Assembly (NCBI RefSeq): GCF_011745365.1
Contig: NW_024468912.1
Location: 4,712,001-4,776,000 of the forward strand
Source of the DNA: Cryphonectria parasitica EP155
Taxonomy: Eukaryota; Ascomycota; Sordariomycetes; Diaporthales; Cryphonectriaceae
DNA length: 64,000 nt
Direction: 5' to 3'
The notes below the pieces were generated by a model that saw only the letters and a list, made by a program, of their open reading frames with translations, had not been told where the DNA came from and did not search any database. Shown here piece by piece: positions 58,087 through 64,000 of this stretch. A program made the position numbers and the translations under genes. How positions within the stretch are numbered: position 1 is the first letter of the stretch; each line of letters starts with the position of its first letter.

Positions 58087-59516
58087 TCCCCATCATTCTT
58101 CCTCCTGATATACATCTTAACATGATCATTATGCTGACGAGCCGAGCCATCACCAAAAAACAGCAATGGGTACAGGCTATACGCACTGGGCAAGCCCGTG
58201 CCCGAGGAACTCATGCGCATGCCGTCTGGTGCATCGGTGGCCGAGCCAGGCTCCATCCTGGACGAGGAGTCTGGCAGGACATTCCACAACCACAGCACCG
58301 GCCGGTACTTTTTCCCTAATGACCCGGTAAGTCCATGTACTTTGTTGCTTTTTTCATAACATTCGGCAACGTCTTCATGTAACATGGAGTGGGTTGCCAA
58401 GAAGAGAGAGAAGAAGAAAAACAGAGAAATGTTTGCTAATCAGAGAACGACTGCGTATGATTGTCCCCCATATCTCTAGGCCGAGCAGGACCGCCTTGAT
58501 CTTCAGCACCGCCTCGTGACGCTCCTCCTCGACGGCCAGCTTCACCGCGCCCCCGTCGTCTCCCCCAAAAACGTCCTCGACGTCGCCACGGGCACGGGCA
58601 TCTGGGCCATCCAGTTCGCAAGCCTGCACCCCGAGTCCAACGTGGTCGGCACCGACCTCAGCCTGATCCAGCCCGACAACGCGCCGCCCAACGTGTCGTT
58701 TGTCAAGGAGAACTCGGAAAAGGACGAGTGGATCTTCCCGGAGCCCTTTGACTTCATCTTCCTGCGCCTGGTCTTCACCTGCTTTGATGACCCGCGCGTT
58801 GTCATCCGCAAGGCCTTTGAGAACCTGCAGCCCGGCGGCTGGATCGAGTTCAACGATACCGGGTTCGAGCTGCTGTCTACGGATGGGACTGTGGATGGCA
58901 CGAATAATGAGCGCTGGGTTGAGCTCATGCTGAGGGCTGGGGAAGCCGTCGGGCGCGACTTTCTCATCTCGCAAAAGTATCAGCAGTGGCTTGTGGAGGC
59001 TGGGTTTGTGGATGTCGTGGAAGAGGTTGTGCCTTGTCCGAGTGAGTAGTTACGGGTTGTTTCTTCTTCTTCTTCTTTTCCTTCTTCTTCACCTCATTGT
59101 TCTCCCCTCCTGAAGCTGTGCATTTTACATGAGAACGTAAAGCTGACGTTAGATCAATCACAGTGAACAACTGGCCAAGCGACCCCAGATTCCACATGCT
59201 GGGAAAATGGCAGATGACCAATGCCGACAGGGCCATCCGCGGCACATCGTGGAAGCTGTTTCGCGCCCTGGGCATGTCACCAGAGGAGATTGAGGACATC
59301 GTCCAGCGGACCAAGAAGGACATTAGGAATACATCTATTCACGGCTTCATCCCATGGTAAGTTTTGGTTTCGTTGATTTGGTTTTCCCTTTGGCGATCAT
59401 GTCTTGTGTGTGCATCTACGAAGGCTGACATGTAGTGTGATTTGCTCAGGTATTTCGTGTATGGTCGTAAACCGTTCCCAGGAGAAGTCGTTGGGAATAG
59501 AGCAGGGAAACAGTGA
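57462..59516 (+). CDS. LaeA-like SAM-dependent methyltransferase
   Basis: Fungal LaeA/UMTA-type methyltransferases include regulators of secondary metabolism and development; this one's target is unknown. Exons 57462-57964, 58164-58326, 58480-59041, 59164-59356 and 59450-59516 give 495 aa. Residues 1-165 are Pro/Gln/Ala-rich with poly-Pro runs and look disordered. After the first join comes FNGYRLYALGKPVPEELMRM, then DEESGRTFHNHSTGRYFFPN, a family element. SAM motif I is NVLDVATGTGIWAIQFA (from about 253), followed by VVGTDLSLIQP, FDFIFLRLVF and LQPGGWIEF. The last join gives WYFVYGRKPF, the usual C-terminal pattern. Intron 1 contains a (TC)22 repeat. The catalytic fold is intact; assignment to LaeA itself, as opposed to one of many paralogues, is not supported. 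Confidence 0.88.
58039..58082. repeat. (TC)22 microsatellite inside intron 1 of the LaeA-like gene
   Basis: Forty-four bases of perfect TC repeat in the 199-nt first intron. It lies about 80 nt before the acceptor. Confidence 0.9.
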
Positions 59517-60227
59517 TTTGGTACGCGAGGACTTGTTTGAAGTGTTGATCGAATTTGTCGCGGTACAGTCGATGTGTACACGACCTGCGCCAGAAGCGAA
59601 ACGAGTGGTTGAGTGCGGTGGCAGCAGGTCCATGAGAGCTCTATCAAGGCTGGCAGATCAAGGAGCTGAATAGAGCAGGATGGGGCTGACCAAGGGCAGC
59701 CAACACGTCTGGAAAAACGAGAATTACTTGATGAGCAAGGACGCAGAACCCTGCGTGAGCTGCAGGTGAGACTGAGAGAGTACAAAGAGAAACGCAGACT
59801 GAAGTCCGTTTATAGGACACTACTCATTTCGAGCATGCTTCTGTATATTTACTAAGTAAATACTCATACATTATCGACCAACCGTGGTGCCCGTTTATCA
59901 GAAAACCTCAACACTGCCTGGATCTGAATGCATAGTGGCATAACAAATATTATGGTCCACGAAAAAATAATACAACTTTTTTTTGTCTTCTTTCCAATAC
60001 ATGCTGATGCAACCACCCTCTCCTTCCGGCCTTCAGTTTCCTTGAAAATACCTGTATCGTCCACTGCGCCGTACCATGCCAGACCTACTCCGCCGTCTTA
60101 TATCATCTCTCTACTGCTGAAACTGCTTCCAAAAAAAAAAAAAAAAAAAAAAAAAAAGGAAAGAAAGGGAAAAGAAAAAAGCTCTTGACACACAGCACCC
60201 CTCTTCCCTGTATATTAGAGATCCATT
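59517..60227. other. intergenic, convergent 3' ends with A27 run
   Basis: Between the LaeA-like stop and the threonine synthase stop. A run of 27 A lies at 60131-60157, followed by further A-rich sequence. No gene is seen. Confidence 0.55.
60131..60157. repeat. A27 homopolymer
   Basis: Twenty-seven consecutive A about 70 nt beyond the stop of threonine synthase (poly-T on that gene's strand). Length is likely to be unreliable in assembly. It could also be a relic of retroposition, but no flanking duplication is evident. Confidence 0.85.
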
Positions 60228-62171
60228 CTACTCCTTATCCGCCGCAACCTCCTCCTTGGCAGCCTTCTCCTCAGCCACCAGCTCCTCCTCGACCTGCTTC
60301 TTCACCAACTCCCGCACAGACTCCCAGCTGTTCTCGACAAACGCGACCCTCCTCTCCTTCTTGTCCATCCCCACAAACTCGGCCGGGAGTACCTTCTCCT
60401 CAAAGTTGTACCCGTCCGCACCGGTGAGTGCCTTGTCAACCGCGTTGGAAAACTTGGCCGGATGCGCCGTGCTGAGCGACACGTGCGGCGTCTCCTTGGG
60501 GGACCTTGCGATGCTCCGCAGCGACGCAGCCACGCCCACGGCAGAGTGAGGGTCGAGGATGTAGCCCAGCCTGCCGTAAAAGTCCTTAATGGTCGCCACC
60601 GTCTGCTCGTCATCGACGCGCTCGCTCTCAAAGTCCCGCTCGGCGCTCATGTGCACAGCCTTGTAGACGCCGAACCCACCGTTGCCCTTCAGGTCGCCGA
60701 GCCAAGCCGCAACCTCCTGGCCCGCCTGCTTCTTGTTCCACTCGTCGTCCATGCCGGCCTCGGCCGCGAACTCGTACGCCAAGAACCAGAGCAGCCGCTC
60801 AAAGTTGCTCGAGACCAGAATGTCCATAGCCGGGCTGAGGGTGCCCTTGACTCCACTCTCGTCGGCCTTGACACCGTCGGCGGTCAGTCCGCCCTCCGCC
60901 TCAAGCCCCTGTCTGGGCTTCTTGTCGTACCGCCCCGTCTTCCAGAAACGGTAGAGGATGTCGTTCTCGTTGGTCGCAACGACGAGCTTGTCGACGGGCA
61001 GGCCCATGCGCCGGGCGAAGTAGCCGGCGAGGATGTCACCAAAGTTGCCCGTAGGGACAACGAAGCGGAGCTTGTCGCCCATCGCAAACGGGGAGGAGGG
61101 GTCCTTGACGAGCGAGAAGTACGCGTGGAAGTAGTAGACAATCTGCGCCAGGATACGGGCCCAGTTGATGGAGTTGACAGCGCCGAGCTTGAGCGTCGAG
61201 TTGATGTCGGGGTCTGCGAAGAGCGCCTTGACAATGTCCTGGCAGTCATCAAAGGTGCCCGTCACGGCGAGGTTGTGCACGTTCTTGTCAAGAACCGTGG
61301 TCATTTGGGCCTCCTGGATGGCACTGACGCGGCCCTTGGGGTGTAGGATGAAGACAGAGACATCCTTCTTGCCGCGCAGGCCGTAGATGGCTGCGCTGCC
61401 CGTGTCGCCGGATGTTGCACCCACAACAGTCAGATGGTGCCTGTCTGTATCCCAGCAAACAAGCAGTCAGTCAGTCAGTCAGTCACCAGGCCCCAAAACT
61501 CACCCTCCCCCCTTTTTCTTTCTTTTGACATTGAACCTTCATCAACCAGGAAAAGAAGACTGCTCACCTCTTCCGATCTTGCCCTGATTCCTCCTTGTCA
61601 GGAAATATTCAAACAGGTTTCCCAGAAATTGCAGTGCCACGTCCTTGAACGCAAAAGTCGGGCCATGGAAGAGCTCGAGCAGGTACAGGTTGTCCTGGAG
61701 GTGTCGCAGGGGGGTGACATCCTCATGACGGAACGTCGCATAACTTTTGTTGATGATATCTCTGAGGTCTTGGGACGGGATCTCGGAGGGAGAGATGTAC
61801 AGGGACAATATGTTGAATGCGAGCTCGGGGAAGGACAGGTCTTTCCAGCTCTGCCAGTCGGCGGCGGAGGGAATCTCTTCAGGAATGTAGAGGCCGCCGT
61901 CGGTTGCGAGCCCCTTGAGGACAACGTCTTCGAAGGACAGCTGTAGAATGAATTCTCGCAAGTTAGCTCAGCCACCCATAAATCATCTTCTTGTGGCCCT
62001 GCAGTGCTGAGCTGTGATACCAAAGGGGGGGGGGGGGTGAGAGAGCAGTAGAGGGGAAAAGAGGGGGGCGGCGGCGCGTACATCGTTGTCCTCGCCGCGG
62101 GTGCTCAGGTATCGTTGCGATGGCGTGTGTGTGCCATGGGAGGCGCCGCTGGTTGTTTCACCGTTTGACAT
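60228..62171 (-). CDS. THR4: threonine synthase
   Basis: PLP enzyme that converts O-phosphohomoserine to threonine, the last step of the pathway. Exons 62171-62082, 61940-61568 and 61444-60228 give 559 aa, in the range of fungal enzymes. Residues 8-28 include SQRYLSTRGEDND, and the join gives LSFEDVVLKGLATDGGLYIP. The PLP lysine is K129 in GPTFAFKDVALQFLGN. DRHHLTVVGATSGDTGSAAI follows the second join and PTGNFGDILAGYFARRMG binds the cofactor phosphate. The C-terminus has an Ala/Glu/Lys-rich extension (EEKAAKEEVAADKE). Intron 1 contains a C-rich tract (G13 on the plus strand). Intron 2 holds a tandem gact repeat overlapping several branch-point-like ctgac sequences. The upstream neighbour is transcribed in the same direction. 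Confidence 0.94.
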
Positions 62172-62606
62172 GTTGTCTGAAGCTTTTCGTTTGCATGCGA
62201 ACGCCCTTGCTGAGGGCAGACTTTCTGGCCAATTGTGGCTTGGTAGCGGTGTGAGGAGAGGAGGCAGAGATGACGATGCCCCGCCATGATTCAGAATGGA
62301 AATAATCCACTGCTGTTGACTCGTCCCGCCGGCTTCGGCCCCACGCGTGCCGCTAGAAAATTTCCCCCACTACCGCTGCGGACACTTGCTGCGGGCAGCC
62401 ACTAAGGCACATTTGTTGCTGCAAGGGACACATGCGCTGCAATTGGGCAGTATCAATTCACCACCTATGTAAGTAGCATGTGCAATGGCACGATGCAATG
62501 GTACACTGTTCAAAAGTGCAACATCGTTTTCTCTCTCGTTCCAATTCATGGCATGAGCTCTAATCCTGCCGTCCTGCAAACCCGTCAGAAGGAATCGGGC
62601 CATCAA
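62172..62606. other. intergenic upstream of threonine synthase
   Basis: The 435 nt hold the threonine synthase promoter and the 3' UTR of the AT-hook gene. I looked for a Gcn4/CPC1-type TGACTCA site; the closest match, TTGACTCG at 62318-62325, differs in the last base. Confidence 0.4.
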
Positions 62607-64000
62607 TCACTTGCGAATGATTTTCAGCAGAGGCGCGATCCTCGATCTCTTGCTCAGACCAACCCTCAACGGTACCTTGCCCTGCTGACCACTCGTTGGA
62701 GCTGACTTTTGCATCTCCTTCGCTTTGGGCTCGGGCGTTGTCTCTTGCTGCATCCCACCACCACTGCCATCGTCCGAGGCAATCTGGTCTACCGTCTTAC
62801 TCCTGGCGGAAGCATTCTGTGACGAGGCGTTGCTGATATCTTTGAGAGCCTCGCGCTGATCTCCAATCTCTGCACTCTCACCTGAGCCTTCTACAGAGAG
62901 CGTGAAGAGCTCTTCAGTACCGTCACGTGTGTCGTGTGACGGACCTTCCCCTTCTTGTTCTTGAGCTGGTGGTGTAGGCGCTTCTTCTACAACCTTCTTC
63001 TTGCGGCCTCTTTTCGATGGACCTCTTGTTATCTCCTGTAACTCCTGCGCAGATCCAGCTGCAAGAACCTCTGTCGGTTCAGGCTCTCCTGCAGCAGCTG
63101 GTATAGGCGCTGCTATCTCCGCTGCAGCGCTTGTGTGTTGAGCTTCAGGGTCAGACACCGGCTGGACCACCTCGACTTTCTTTGGGCGGCCCCTCTTCCT
63201 CCTTGTAGTTGCTGCAGTTGCTGTAGGCGCCGGACTTGGATCGGCTTCTGGCGCGTGATGGGCAACTGACGCTTCGTTACTGTTCCCTTCCGCATTCTTC
63301 TTCTTCCTTCCACGCTTTTTAGGCTGCGGCGTGTCCTCAGAGACGGGTTGTCTCTCACCTGCAGACTCTGTAGGCAGTCCACGACTTCTAGTGCGTGCAG
63401 CCTGCGAGGTGCGGGAGGATCGTTGAGCGATATGATTCGATATGACCTCCTGCCGGAGGTCGTCTGGTAGCGCCGCCAGGAACTCTGGATCTACACCTTC
63501 CACGCGTTCAGTCTGGATCTGCGGCGCCTCCTGTCCAGAAGATATGAGTATCGGCTGCGCATCGTTTCCACCCGTGAAGCTGATGTCTCCAGGTGGGCAT
63601 GTGTCCGGCATAGACAGGCTTAGGTCGTCCACACTCTCTACCTCTTCAACCGCCCTGGATCTTCTCCGACTGGGCCTAGGCACGTAGTTCTCCTGATGGG
63701 AGTCGATCTGATCCGAGTCCCATGGCTCTTCGTGCCTATGAGTATCTTGCACTCCTGCGTCCCTCATTCGTCTTGTCTTGCGACTTGGGGCAGGTGGGAG
63801 ATGCGGGTTGAGCTCATCCGGCGAGGATTGAGGCTGCCACTGCTCAGCATCAGCACGGCCTGATCGGGATGAGCTGGCGCCCCGTGTTCTATACATCTGT
63901 GCCCGTGTAGGGCTAGAGGTTGCCATGTCATCCAGGATCGGCATAGGCAGTGGTGCCGCAGAAGAGCAGTAGCGGCTCGGGGTCGTGTACGCAATCGTTG
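62607..64000 (-). CDS. AT-hook protein with UBM-like motif (5' end possibly outside window)
   Basis: I do not recognise the gene. From the ATG at 63944 it is 445 aa in one exon, but the frame stays open to the window edge, so the real start may lie further upstream. Seen in order: Arg/Ser-rich disordered N-terminus; GVDPEFLAALPDDLRQEVI (150-168), close to the ubiquitin-binding motif (UBM) of Rev1, Pol iota and HUWE1-type proteins; three AT-hook-like KRGRKKK/KRGRPKK elements (about 209-216, 249-256 and 310-317); acidic low-complexity linkers; and a basic C-terminal block KVPLRVGLSKRSRIAPLLKI (423-442) that looks conserved. The combination points to a chromatin-associated, ubiquitin-reading protein. 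That role is inference from motifs only. It is nuclear by its many Lys/Arg clusters. Confidence 0.75.
   Translation of the reverse strand, partial: TIAYTTPSRYCSSAAPLPMPILDDMATSSPTRAQMYRTRGASSSRSGRADAEQWQPQSSPDELNPHLPPAPSRKTRRMRDAGVQDTHRHEEPWDSDQIDSHQENYVPRPSRRRSRAVEEVESVDDLSLSMPDTCPPGDISFTGGNDAQPILISSGQEAPQIQTERVEGVDPEFLAALPDDLRQEVISNHIAQRSSRTSQAARTRSRGLPTESAGERQPVSEDTPQPKKRGRKKKNAEGNSNEASVAHHAPEADPSPAPTATAATTRRKRGRPKKVEVVQPVSDPEAQHTSAAAEIAAPIPAAAGEPEPTEVLAAGSAQELQEITRGPSKRGRKKKVVEEAPTPPAQEQEGEGPSHDTRDGTEELFTLSVEGSGESAEIGDQREALKDISNASSQNASARSKTVDQIASDDGSGGGMQQETTPEPKAKEMQKSAPTSGQQGKVPLRVGLSKRSRIAPLLKIIRK

Noticed and set aside
61561..61580. CTCTTCCGATCT, identical to 12 bases of a common sequencing adapter
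   Set aside because: It lies at the end of threonine synthase exon 2 and encodes the expected K-I-G-R before the donor, in frame with conserved sequence on both sides, so it is chance and not contamination.

Overview
This is nuclear DNA of a filamentous ascomycete (Pezizomycotina), most likely a Sordariomycete. Most genes carry one to six short introns (about 50-200 nt) with GTRAGT-type donors, CTRAC branch points and YAG acceptors. The families fit: a HET-domain protein, a Zn2Cys6 activator, a LaeA-like methyltransferase, a Cro1/UNC-45 chaperone and a single dispersed 5S rRNA gene of the Neurospora type. I see no bacterial-type operons, CRISPR arrays, tRNA genes or intact transposons. I model 23 protein-coding genes and one 5S rRNA gene. 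Splice junctions were placed by hand from frame and family conservation.

Layout. Positions 1-18.9 kb are a dense housekeeping block: ALG11 mannosyltransferase, TRM2 tRNA methyltransferase, a secreted gamma-glutamyltransferase, the Cro1/UNC-45 myosin chaperone, TFIIH subunit TFB4, a taspase/asparaginase-type Ntn hydrolase whose first exon is open in frame with about 350 extra residues, and ARP3. A 3.7 kb gene-free stretch precedes alcohol dehydrogenase (22.6 kb). Then come an RS/RD-rich protein ending in a Hub1 ubiquitin-like domain, an O6-alkylguanine-DNA alkyltransferase domain protein, RQC1/TCF25 and an Atx1-like copper chaperone. A 5.9 kb gene-free interval rich in simple repeats and TAC/GTA palindromes leads to a large Zn2Cys6 regulator (36.4-39.1 kb).

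From 39.7 to 50.6 kb lie metabolic and accessory genes: an NmrA-like NAD(P)-binding protein, a HET-domain protein, a CYTH/thiamine-triphosphatase-like protein, an SCP-x-type thiolase, a kappa-class GST and a six-exon SDR. The 50.6-57.5 kb part is gene-poor. It holds the 5S rRNA gene and a secreted, probably GPI-anchored, three-repeat cysteine-paired glycoprotein that I cannot assign to a named family. The right end carries a LaeA-like methyltransferase, threonine synthase (THR4) and an AT-hook protein with a UBM-like ubiquitin-binding motif, whose 5' end may lie outside the window.

The genes do not form an obvious biosynthetic cluster. The most interesting items are the three-repeat surface glycoprotein, the in-frame extension of the taspase, the RS-Hub1 fusion that lacks the usual C-terminal Tyr-Tyr, the UBM/AT-hook protein, the diverged 5S gene with compensatory helix changes, unusual micro-exons, and an excess of long G/C homopolymers outside coding sequence.
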